From Aliishimia sp963922415 (GTDB taxonomy: Bacteria > Pseudomonadota > Alphaproteobacteria > Rhodobacterales > Rhodobacteraceae), in assembly GCA_963922415.1 (NCBI GenBank), contig CAWUIP010000096.1, positions 1-13,754 on the forward strand: a stretch of DNA of 13,754 nt, in the 5' to 3' direction. The position numbers and the translations under genes were made by a program. The notes under the pieces were generated by a model. The model was not told where the DNA came from and did no database searches. It saw only the letters and a list, made by a program, of their open reading frames with translations. This document shows positions 7,563 to 13,754 of the stretch, piece after piece. Each line of letters opens with the position of its first letter. The first letter of the stretch is position 1.

Positions 7563-7604
7563 AGCCCTCCCATGCGTCCGCCAAATCTTAACTATCGTGC
7601 ATTC

Positions 7605-7634
7605 TTTAAAATCTCGAAATTTCAAAAAGTCCAA
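7605..7634 (-). promoter_or_regulatory. Candidate gntR promoter overlapping the operator
   Basis: On the minus strand TTGGAC (plus 7629-7634) and TTTAAA (plus 7605-7610) are 18 bases apart and could be -35 and -10 elements giving a leader of roughly 35 bases before the ATG at 7562. The -35 element overlaps the palindrome at 7624-7640, which would fit autoregulation. The match to consensus is modest, so this is tentative. Confidence 0.25.
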
Positions 7635-7640
7635 CTTTTT
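7624..7640. promoter_or_regulatory. Candidate GntR/FadR-type operator palindrome
   Basis: AAAAAGTCCAACTTTTT is a perfect 7-bp inverted repeat around a 3-base centre, with the GT-N3-AC core typical of FadR-subfamily GntR operators. It lies in the 182-base gap between gntR and dctP, where one bound regulator could affect both directions. A second, less symmetrical GT-CTT-AC occurs at 7664-7670, and GAAATTTC (7616-7623) is an adjacent palindrome. Assignment to this regulator is inference from position and core sequence. Confidence 0.5.
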
Positions 7641-7744
7641 TGTTGCTCAGCCGACTTTCTTTTGTCTTACTCACAGCCAGCGTGACAACAACTGCGGGCC
7701 CTCGGCCCCACCAAGATACGCTGTACATGTCTGGGAGGAGACAC

Positions 7745-8761
7745 ATGAAACTGATGACGAAAGTGGCGGGCCTCGCCGCTGCATCCCTTTTGGCGCTCAG
7801 CACATCCGCTGCCGCACAAAACACTGTCCTGCGCATTCAAACGCATTTCAGCCAAGAAACGCTGTCCGGCCAAATGGCAGGCGAGTTCATCGAAGACGTG
7901 ACCGCCATGTCCAATGGCGAGATCCAGATCGAGATGTTCTATGCGTCTTCGGTTGTGAAATCGGCCGAGACATTCGACGCGGCGGCGACAGGCATTCTGG
8001 ACTGCGACATGACAGGTGGCGCTTACCAAACAGGTAAGAACCCTGCGTTCCAGTTCACGGGCGACCTCAACGGTGGCTATGCGAACCCATACCAGCAGAT
8101 GGCATGGCTTCTGCATGGGGACGGCTATGCGGCGCTGAACGAGCTTTACAACGCGCATAACATGGAATTCATCGGCTGGTGGATCCCTGGCCCCGAGAGC
8201 CTTTCCTCCACAAGCCCGATCCGCGGCGTGGAAGACTTCAAAAACTGGAAGTTCCGCTCGCCTCCAGGCATCATCACAAAGATCTTTGAAAACCTGGGCG
8301 CCTCGCCCATCGTGATGGACTTCAACGAGATCTTTACGGCGCTGGAAACCGGCATCATCGACGGTGCGGACGCGGCGAACCTGACCAACAACATCGGTCT
8401 GGGTCTTTATGACATCGCCAAGCACACCAACTACCCTGGCTTCCACTCCATGCCTGCTGACCACTTAGCGTGCCGCAAAGACGTTTGGGACGGTATGCCA
8501 TCCCATCACCAGGCGATCCTGAAAATCGGCATGCAGGCGCTGGCACTGCGCAACACCACCATCAACGAAGTGAAGAATGCGCAGAACTCCGTCAAACTGG
8601 CGGCAGAAGGTCTGAACATGTACGAATGGTCGCCTGAAGAGCTGGGCAAGTACCGTGCAGCGGTTCAAGCCGCCTGGACAGATTTCGCCACCACGCCAGA
8701 AGCCAAGTCGCTGTTGAACAGCCACCTGGACTTCCTGCGCGGCATTGGTGCGATGAAATAA
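7745..8761 (+). CDS. dctP: TRAP transporter periplasmic solute-binding protein (DctP family)
   Basis: A 338-residue extracytoplasmic binding protein that captures an organic acid and delivers it to the TRAP permeases. A signal peptide is clear: K2 and K6, a hydrophobic core (7-19), and a likely cleavage after A24 (TSAAA|QN). The mature protein follows the DctP fold, with R171 in WKFRSPPG at the position of the conserved arginine that salt-bridges the ligand carboxylate. The middle part (LETGIIDGADAANLTNNIGLGLYDIAKH) resembles the alpha-keto-acid-binding TakP branch rather than C4-dicarboxylate DctP. The start at 7745 has GGGAGGAG 4 bases upstream, and the longer open frame has no signal sequence. 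It heads the rightward operon, so the ligand is presumably the acidic sugar degraded by the locus, though that is inference. Confidence 0.93.
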   Translation: MKLMTKVAGLAAASLLALSTSAAAQNTVLRIQTHFSQETLSGQMAGEFIEDVTAMSNGEIQIEMFYASSVVKSAETFDAAATGILDCDMTGGAYQTGKNPAFQFTGDLNGGYANPYQQMAWLLHGDGYAALNELYNAHNMEFIGWWIPGPESLSSTSPIRGVEDFKNWKFRSPPGIITKIFENLGASPIVMDFNEIFTALETGIIDGADAANLTNNIGLGLYDIAKHTNYPGFHSMPADHLACRKDVWDGMPSHHQAILKIGMQALALRNTTINEVKNAQNSVKLAAEGLNMYEWSPEELGKYRAAVQAAWTDFATTPEAKSLLNSHLDFLRGIGAMK

Positions 8762-8794
8762 GAAGACCCCGCTAAGAAGGGTTTCACACTCTGA

Positions 8795-8826
8795 CGGCAG
8801 GGCTCGCTTCGGGTCCTGCCGCTTTT
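8795..8826 (+). terminator. Hairpin with short T-run after dctP (attenuating terminator or 3' stabiliser)
   Basis: CGGCAGG (8795-8801) and CCTGCCG (8815-8821) form a 7-bp stem that may extend inward by three pairs around the loop, followed by TTTT at 8823-8826. It lies 33 bases after the dctP stop and 20 bases before the next gene. A leaky terminator here would give more binding protein than permease, a common arrangement for binding-protein-dependent transporters. Confidence 0.5.
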
Positions 8827-8846
8827 GTCTCTAGCCTGAGAGATTG

Positions 8847-10013
8847 ATGAAAATCACCCGCATCACCAGCCATGTTTTGTCCTACGACATGCCAGAGCTT
8901 CTGGGCTATTCGCAGCAGTACTATGCGAAGCGGTCTACGCATCTGGTTGAGGTTGAGACGGATGAGGGCATCACCGGCTGGGGCGAGTGCTTTGGGCCCG
9001 GACCGGTCGCTGTGGCCAACAAGGGCATCGTTGAAGGGGTCATTGCCCCAATGGTCATCGGAATGGACGCGCTGGCGCGCGACGTGATTTGGCACAAGGT
9101 GTACAACCTTCTGCGAGATCATGGACAAAAGGGCATGCCACTGCAGGCGCTGTCGGGCGTGGATATCGCGCTGTGGGACATTGCTGGGCAAGTGGCCGGA
9201 CTGTCTATTTGCCAGTTGATCGGTGGCCCGCATCGCGACCGGGTGGGCGTTTATGGCTATGGCATGATGCTGCGGCCCGAACCGGTGGCTGAGTTGGCAG
9301 CACGTTTCACGGATGAGGCCGCTGCGATCAAGGCCGCGGGCTTTCAGGCCACAAAGATGAAGATTGGGATGGGCCCGTGCGAAGATCTCCGGCTGGCCGA
9401 GGCGGTGCGTCGCGGCGTGGGCGACGGCTTTGATTTCATGGCCGATGCCAACCATGCCTATACCACGTCTGATGCCTTCTATGTCGGGCGCGGCCTCAGC
9501 GAGATGGGCTGCTATTGGTTCGAAGAACCCGTGGCGCCCGAGGACCATGCCGGTTACCGCGAACTCCGTGCGGGCCTGACCGTGAATATCGCAGGCGGGG
9601 AGGCCGAGTTTTCCCGTTGGGGGTGGAAGACACTTCTGGACAGTCGCGGGCTCGACATCGCCCAGCCCGAGGTTTGCGCCTTGGGCGGGATCACCGAGTA
9701 CCTCCGGGTCCTGGCACTCTGCCACGCAAGCCACACGCCGGTGGTGAACCACGTCTGGGGATCCGCGATTGCAGTGGCCGCGAACCTGCAACTTCTGGCC
9801 GCGATGCCGCCCTTGCCGGGGGGTCTTTTCCCGCGCGCGCCGTGGCTGGAGTTCGACACGACCGACAACAAATTCCGCGACGATCTGCTGACCGAGCCCT
9901 TGGACATCCAGGCCCAGGTCAAAGCCAACCAAGGCACTGTCGCAATACCCATGAAACCCGGTCTCGGCGTCACGCCCGACCGGGATGTCATCAATCACTA
10001 TAAGATCGCTTGA
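8847..10013 (+). CDS. Enolase-superfamily enzyme, D-galactarolactone cycloisomerase (Gci)-like
   Basis: A 388-residue mandelate racemase/muconate lactonizing enzyme-family protein. It closely resembles Agrobacterium D-galactarolactone cycloisomerase, which opens an aldarolactone to a 3-deoxy-2-keto-hexarate; 3,6-anhydro-L-galactonate cycloisomerases are another related group. Capping-domain motifs WGECFGP and LSGVDIALWDI are present. Barrel residues are K170 and K172 (TKMKIG), D200 and N202 (ADANHAYT), E226 (FEEPV), E252 (GGEAE) and H302 (NHVWG). The position usually holding Asp of the His-Asp dyad is Glu275 (QPEVCALGG). The chosen ATG at 8847 matches family N-termini (MKITRI); an in-frame TTG precedes it, and the ribosome-binding site is weak. 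It sits between dctP and the TRAP permease genes, so its substrate is probably the transported compound or an early product of it. Confidence 0.88.
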   Translation: MKITRITSHVLSYDMPELLGYSQQYYAKRSTHLVEVETDEGITGWGECFGPGPVAVANKGIVEGVIAPMVIGMDALARDVIWHKVYNLLRDHGQKGMPLQALSGVDIALWDIAGQVAGLSICQLIGGPHRDRVGVYGYGMMLRPEPVAELAARFTDEAAAIKAAGFQATKMKIGMGPCEDLRLAEAVRRGVGDGFDFMADANHAYTTSDAFYVGRGLSEMGCYWFEEPVAPEDHAGYRELRAGLTVNIAGGEAEFSRWGWKTLLDSRGLDIAQPEVCALGGITEYLRVLALCHASHTPVVNHVWGSAIAVAANLQLLAAMPPLPGGLFPRAPWLEFDTTDNKFRDDLLTEPLDIQAQVKANQGTVAIPMKPGLGVTPDRDVINHYKIA

Positions 10014-10030
10014 AGAGGGGGAGAGGGGCT

Positions 10031-10879
10031 ATGGAAGAGGAAACCGGAGGCTTTTGGGAATGGGCCATTCCCTTTGGCTTTGTCGTCTGCGCGGCTTGGG
10101 CGATTTGGCACATGCCGGCCTACATCCTCACGCTCGCCCCGCATGAGAGCGAAAGCATGCGCGCGCAAGTCACCGCCCTGCACGAAACTAAGGAAGTCAC
10201 GCCAAACCTTCCAGGACTTTTTGGCGGCGTGGCGGATATCGTGGATTGGATCGCGTTGGCCCTGTTGCCCGGCTTTCTCTTTCTAGGCATGCGCGGCGTG
10301 AAAGTCGCGCAGATGGAGTTTCAGCATTGGCGGCCCGTTGACCGGTTTGCGATCTTCATCGGACGCGTCACCATGATGTTGATCATCTCAATGACGCTTG
10401 TGATGCTCTACGAGGTGTTCCTGCGCTACGCGGTCGAGGCCCCAACCCTCTGGGCCAACGAACTCACGCTATGGATCGGCGGATTTGTTTTCCTGTGCTC
10501 GGGCTTTTACGGGATGCAGCAACGCTCCCATATTCGGATCTTTATCCTGTACGATGCGGTGCCGCGCTGGCTGCAGCGCATCTTTGACCTGACATGGACC
10601 GTGCTGTTTGTGCTCTTCGCGATCGGCATGATCTTTGGCAGCTACAAGCAGGTCTTCATCACCAAATTCTACAATTGGGAGATGTTCGGCACCGCCTTTG
10701 ACCCGCCCATCCCTGCGACCGTCCAACCCGCTGTTTTGATCATCATCACGCTGGTGGCGATCCAAGCGGTGCTGAACTTGATTTCAGACTGGAACCTAGA
10801 GCCGGAGGTGCACACCGCCGCCGACGACATTGACGAAGAAGAACTCAAAGCGCTCAAGCGCAGCGTGGGGGCCGACTGA
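10031..10879 (+). CDS. dctQ: TRAP transporter small permease (DctQ family, extended)
   Basis: A 282-residue inner-membrane protein forming the small permease of the TRAP transporter. The DctQ core (about 105-255) contains four membrane helices (near 108-130, 145-160, 187-205, 233-252), with PTLWANELTLW (138-148) and HIRI (167-170) as family signatures. Ahead of it are two further predicted helices (about 9-34 and 68-89) separated by a charged loop. The protein is therefore longer than the usual 160-200-residue, four-helix DctQ. The C-terminus is an acidic cytoplasmic-looking tail. The start at 10031 follows purine-rich GGGGGAGAGGGG; an in-frame TTG at 10010 is less likely. Its stop overlaps the dctM start by one base (TGATG), so the two are translationally coupled. 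Confidence 0.88.
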   Translation: MEEETGGFWEWAIPFGFVVCAAWAIWHMPAYILTLAPHESESMRAQVTALHETKEVTPNLPGLFGGVADIVDWIALALLPGFLFLGMRGVKVAQMEFQHWRPVDRFAIFIGRVTMMLIISMTLVMLYEVFLRYAVEAPTLWANELTLWIGGFVFLCSGFYGMQQRSHIRIFILYDAVPRWLQRIFDLTWTVLFVLFAIGMIFGSYKQVFITKFYNWEMFGTAFDPPIPATVQPAVLIIITLVAIQAVLNLISDWNLEPEVHTAADDIDEEELKALKRSVGAD

Positions 10880-12606
10880 TGGGCGTTGATATTGGAACCA
10901 TCTCGCTGGTCCTGGTTCTGGGACTGATCATCCTTCTGGCCATTGGAATGCCGCTTGGCTTTGCCTCGGCCTTCCTGGCGCTGGTGGTGATGATCCTGCG
11001 GTTCGAACCCACAATCCTCACCGATCCGTGGTGTTACCTTTGGGTCGAGTGCGAGATGCGCGCGGGCATGCTCACGGGGAGGCCCGGGACAGGGCCCCTT
11101 TACCTCTTAACCCAGAAGATCTTCGACCTGATGACCGAGTATGTACTGATCTCGGTGCCCTTGTTCATCTTCATGGCGGCCCTGCTGGAACGGTCGGGCA
11201 TTGCCAAAGAGATGTACAATGCGCTGGACTTCTGGCTGTCGCGCGTGCGCGGGGGGATTGCGGTCGTGACCTCGATCATGGCGGTGATCATGGCGGCGAT
11301 GTCGGGGATCATCGGGGGCGAGGTTGTGCTGTTGGGCCTCATCGCCCTGCCGCAGATGCTGCGTTTGGGCTACAACCAAAACTTGGCGATTGGCACCATC
11401 TGTGCCTCGGGCTCGCTTGGCACGATGATCCCGCCGTCGATTGTTTTGATCATCTACGGGCTGATCACGGAAACCTCGATCAAGGCGCTCTTTACCGGCG
11501 CGTTCATCCCGGGCTTCATGCTGGCGAGCTTCATCATCATCTATATCCTGGTGCGCACCAATCTGGATCCGACCCAGGCGCCCCTGCCCGAGGAAAAGCT
11601 GGCCTCTGACATCGCGAAACTGCCCGAGGGCGATAAGCGCACGGCGATCCAGGCCGAGTTGGATGAGTTGAACGCGCAGCCAAAGGGCATGCAAAAGCTC
11701 AGCCTCTTTGGCGCGTTTCTGTCGATCCTCTTTGGCGGCTTTGCCGTCTTGATCCTGTTCCGTGCGGTGTTCTTCACCGTCACGGGCCAGAACGTGCTGG
11801 AGGACGGCGAGGACCCGATTGTCTGGGGCATGCCGGGGCACATTCCCTATATCGCGGGCTTCTTAGCGGTCTGTGTGGGGCTCGCGCTCTTTGCCTTTGG
11901 GCGTGAGCGCTGCCGTCAGGGGTGGGAGCACGGCAAGGGCCTTGTGCCGCCCTTCACGGTAATCGGGGTTGTTCTGGGATCGATCTATGGCGGTGTCACC
12001 GGTATCACCGAGGCGGCCGGGATGGGCGCCTTGGCCGTCTTCATCATTGCCGCGAGCCGAGGCGAGGCGTCGGTTGGCCTGGTTTGGGACAGCTTGATGC
12101 GCACGCTGCGCTCAACAGGGACGATCATCTGGGTGACCATCGGTGCCGCAGCCCTTGCGGGCGCCTACACGCTGGCGGGTGGGCCGACCTACATCGCCAA
12201 TATGATCGTGGGGTCCGACATGCCGACAATGCTGGTGCTGCTCACGATGATGCTGATCCTGCTCTTTATGGGCGCGTTCATGGACTGGGTTGGGATCGTG
12301 TTGCTGATCATTCCGGTCTTCCTGCCCATCGTGAAGCGGCTGCCCATTGAAGAGATCGGCCTCTTCGGCACGCTGGAGCCGAAATATGTCTCGGTCTGGT
12401 TTGGGGTTCTCTTCTGCATGAACATGCAGGTGAGCTTCCTGTCACCGCCATTTGGCCCGGCGGCCTTCTATCTGAAGTCTGTGGCGCCACCGCATATTTC
12501 GCTCACGGATATCTTCCGCGGCTTTTTGCCCTTCATCTGCATCCAGCTTTTGGCGTTGTCGGTGTTGATCGCGTGGCCGCCCATTGTGGAGATCTTGCTG
12601 CCGTGA
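10879..12606 (+). CDS. dctM: TRAP transporter large permease (DctM family, enlarged)
   Basis: A 575-residue multi-spanning inner-membrane protein, the ion-coupled translocation subunit of the TRAP transporter. Family landmarks are LLERSGIAKEMYNAL (102-116), GGEVVLLGLIALPQM (146-160), GSLGTMIPPSIVLIIYG (178-194), GGVTGITEAAGMGAL (371-385), GAFMDWVGIVLLIIPVFLP (465-483), and MQVSFLSPPFGPAAFYLK (516-533). Typical DctM proteins are near 425 residues. The excess here is mainly a central insert (about 227-350) holding a charged, helix-forming stretch (235-270) and two extra hydrophobic segments (about 275-300 and 322-341). It also carries a longer N-terminal loop around 42-75. The insert is in frame and surrounded by intact motifs, so it is a family variant rather than damage. 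It works with the adjacent DctQ and DctP. Confidence 0.92.
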   Translation: MGVDIGTISLVLVLGLIILLAIGMPLGFASAFLALVVMILRFEPTILTDPWCYLWVECEMRAGMLTGRPGTGPLYLLTQKIFDLMTEYVLISVPLFIFMAALLERSGIAKEMYNALDFWLSRVRGGIAVVTSIMAVIMAAMSGIIGGEVVLLGLIALPQMLRLGYNQNLAIGTICASGSLGTMIPPSIVLIIYGLITETSIKALFTGAFIPGFMLASFIIIYILVRTNLDPTQAPLPEEKLASDIAKLPEGDKRTAIQAELDELNAQPKGMQKLSLFGAFLSILFGGFAVLILFRAVFFTVTGQNVLEDGEDPIVWGMPGHIPYIAGFLAVCVGLALFAFGRERCRQGWEHGKGLVPPFTVIGVVLGSIYGGVTGITEAAGMGALAVFIIAASRGEASVGLVWDSLMRTLRSTGTIIWVTIGAAALAGAYTLAGGPTYIANMIVGSDMPTMLVLLTMMLILLFMGAFMDWVGIVLLIIPVFLPIVKRLPIEEIGLFGTLEPKYVSVWFGVLFCMNMQVSFLSPPFGPAAFYLKSVAPPHISLTDIFRGFLPFICIQLLALSVLIAWPPIVEILLP

Positions 12607-12703
12607 TGAACCGCTTTGGTGTCTTGCAACACACGCTGCGAGAGGGCCGCGCCCGACCGCTAAGACCGAAATTCTTCCAAAACCTCATTCGGAGGTCCCA
12701 CCC

Positions 12704-13651
12704 ATGTTGACCCAAAACCAGATCGACCAGTTCAACCGCGATGGTTACCTCGTCCTTGAAAACGTCATTGACGCCGCGACCCGGCAGGCGGTGATCGCCG
12801 AATACGCCGCACGCATGGATGCGCTTTACGAGGGCTGGTATGCCGAGGGCCTTGTGCCGAAGCCTACGCCCGGCATGGGCTTTTGGGAAAAGCTCGAGGC
12901 CGCCTACACCGCCGGGTTTGATTGGTACCAACCGCTCGACATCTCCCTGCCTCATGACAATATCCGCGCCGACACGCCTCTGCATATCGGGCCTGCCGTC
13001 TTCGAGATGGCGCGCAGCAAAGGCATCCTCGACATCGTCGAAAGCCTGATCGGGCCCGAGATCACCTCAAACCCGATCCAACACGTGCGGATCAAGCCGC
13101 CTGAACGGCTTGTGCCGCAAGACGAAAACCGCGCGCATATCGTCTCAACCGATTGGCACCAAGACCGCGGCGTGACGCTGGAAAGCGCGGATAACACCGA
13201 AATGGTCACCGTTTGGCTCGCGATCACAGACGCCACCGTTGAAAACGGCTGTCTGCAAGTGAAACCGGGCCGCGAGGCGGAGATGCTGCCCCATTGCACG
13301 ATGAAACAAGTGGGCATCACTGACACCTACCTGCCCAAACGCGCGGCGGTGCCAGCACCCGTCAAGGCGGGCGGCGCGGTGATTTTCCATCCGTTGACAC
13401 CACATGCGTCGCTCTCCAACCGCTCGGACGGGTACCGGTGGAGCTTTGATCTGCGCTACAACGTCACCGGTCAAAGCACGGGCCGCGATCACTTCCCCAG
13501 CTTCATCGCCCGGTCACGGGCACGGCCCGAAACCGCGCTGACCGATTGGGAAGCCTGGCGCGACATGTGGCACGACACCCGCGCTACGCTGGCCCAAGGC
13601 GCGCATATCCCGCAGCACCGCTGGCCATCGGACGGACCCTTCTGCGCATGA
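12704..13651 (+). CDS. Phytanoyl-CoA dioxygenase (PhyH)-family Fe(II)/2-oxoglutarate oxygenase
   Basis: A 315-residue cytoplasmic protein of the PhyH family, which uses Fe(II), O2 and 2-oxoglutarate to hydroxylate small molecules, with the hydroxylation sometimes leading to demethylation or ring changes. The N-terminus FNRDGYLVLENVID (10-23) is the family's opening helix. The iron ligands appear as H152 and D154 in TDWHQDRG and H234 in LTPHASLSNRS, with R245 (GYRWSFDLRY) positioned to hold 2-oxoglutarate. All expected residues are intact, so it should be active. GGAGGT (12691-12696) supports the ATG at 12704, 97 bases after dctM. Its stop overlaps the next gene's start (ATGA), tying it to the UxaA-family protein. 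The substrate is unknown; from context it may be a derivatised sugar acid. Confidence 0.88.
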   Translation: MLTQNQIDQFNRDGYLVLENVIDAATRQAVIAEYAARMDALYEGWYAEGLVPKPTPGMGFWEKLEAAYTAGFDWYQPLDISLPHDNIRADTPLHIGPAVFEMARSKGILDIVESLIGPEITSNPIQHVRIKPPERLVPQDENRAHIVSTDWHQDRGVTLESADNTEMVTVWLAITDATVENGCLQVKPGREAEMLPHCTMKQVGITDTYLPKRAAVPAPVKAGGAVIFHPLTPHASLSNRSDGYRWSFDLRYNVTGQSTGRDHFPSFIARSRARPETALTDWEAWRDMWHDTRATLAQGAHIPQHRWPSDGPFCA

Positions 13652-13754
13652 AGCCCTTCGTTCGCCTCGACGCCTCGGACACAGTTGTCACGGCGACGGC
13701 AAGCCTTGAGGCGGGCGTGGCGATTGAAGACGTGGTGACGCAAAGCTTGATCCC
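13648..13754 (+). CDS. UxaA-family (altronate/galactarate dehydratase) protein, N-terminal part
   Basis: Only the first 35 codons fall in the window; the frame is open to the right edge. The segment FVRLDASDTVVTATASLEAG (4-23) matches the opening of the SAF domain found at the N-terminus of altronate dehydratase (UxaA) and galactarate dehydratase (GarD). In some genomes this domain is a separate small protein followed by a large catalytic subunit; which case applies here cannot be seen. The ATG at 13648 overlaps the PhyH-family stop by four bases, so it is translationally coupled and part of the rightward operon. It would add a fourth dehydratase-type enzyme to the locus, acting on a sugar acid in the cytoplasm. 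The family call rests on a short stretch. Confidence 0.68.
   Translation, partial: MKPFVRLDASDTVVTATASLEAGVAIEDVVTQSLI

Noticed and set aside
7563..7634. Longer gntR start at 7634
   Set aside because: It would run through the AT-rich regulatory region and palindrome. The ATG at 7562 has a good ribosome-binding site and the correct distance to the winged helix.
7696..7708. GGGCC-CTC-GGCCC hairpin in the dctP leader as a riboswitch or attenuator
   Set aside because: A single 5-bp stem without conserved riboswitch elements or a T-run; too little to support a regulatory RNA.
8784..9998. 404-codon minus-strand frame
   Set aside because: Antisense to the Gci-like gene, whose catalytic residues are all in place; the antisense product resembles no known family.
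11107..11841. Minus-strand frame opposite dctM, very rich in Arg, His, Asp and Gln
   Set aside because: Composition is that of the complement of membrane-protein codons; it is a shadow of the permease gene.
12606..12710. Small 34-codon frame starting in TGATGA after dctM
   Set aside because: Although coupled in position to the dctM stop, it has no ribosome-binding site of its own, shows no recognisable motif, and overlaps the PhyH ribosome-binding site and start codon.
1..13754. tRNA, rRNA, CRISPR array, insertion sequence or phage genes
   Set aside because: No cloverleaf, repeat-spacer pattern, transposase motif or phage structural gene was found on either strand.

Overview
The window is high-GC, with tightly packed operons, ATGA/TGATG stop-start overlaps, and C/G-rich third codon positions. 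Together with a TRAP transporter serving a non-phosphorylative sugar-acid gene set, this suggests an alphaproteobacterium, most likely a marine Rhodobacteraceae (Roseobacter-type) chromosome. That placement is inference; there is no rRNA or taxonomic marker gene here.

Layout. (1) Bases 1-303 hold no intact gene, only a possible degenerate coding remnant. (2) Bases 304-5848 are a leftward operon. In transcription order it encodes a BDH2-like SDR dehydrogenase, an IlvD/Edd-family Fe-S sugar-acid dehydratase (xylonate dehydratase-like), a fumarylacetoacetate-hydrolase-family diketo-acid hydrolase, a GHPR-type 2-hydroxyacid dehydrogenase, and an enolase-superfamily (mandelate racemase subgroup) acid-sugar dehydratase. 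The last three genes overlap. A near-perfect 26-bp inverted repeat lies between the second and third genes. (3) A DenD-like extended SDR (5928-6908, +) diverges from the operon across 79 bp and ends convergently, with a 15-bp overlap, on a GntR/FadR-type regulator (6894-7562, -). (4) Bases 7745-13754 are a rightward operon: TRAP binding protein, a D-galactarolactone cycloisomerase (Gci)-like enolase-superfamily enzyme, TRAP small and large permeases, a phytanoyl-CoA-dioxygenase-family (PhyH) Fe(II)/2-oxoglutarate oxygenase, and the first 35 codons of a UxaA-family (altronate/galactarate dehydratase) protein cut by the window edge.

How the genes may work together (inference from families). The TRAP system imports an acidic sugar derivative. 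The Gci-like enzyme opens a sugar-acid lactone, or the two dehydratases (IlvD and enolase type) convert an aldonate or aldarate to a 2-keto-3-deoxy acid. The SDR oxidises C4 to a 2,4-diketo-3-deoxy acid. The FAH-family hydrolase cleaves this to pyruvate plus a 2-hydroxy acid such as glycolate, lactate or glycerate. The 2-hydroxyacid dehydrogenase and the DenD-like enzyme adjust the redox state of the remaining hydroxy or oxo acids. The GntR regulator probably controls the set through a GT-N3-AC palindrome upstream of dctP. No sugar-acid kinase or aldolase is seen, so the route looks non-phosphorylative.

The most unusual aspects are the number of dehydratase-type enzymes in one locus (two enolase-superfamily, one IlvD, one UxaA), a cycloisomerase gene placed between dctP and dctQ, and an oxygenase translationally coupled to a UxaA-family gene. 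These suggest a substrate that is modified or otherwise non-standard. The exact substrate cannot be read from the sequence.
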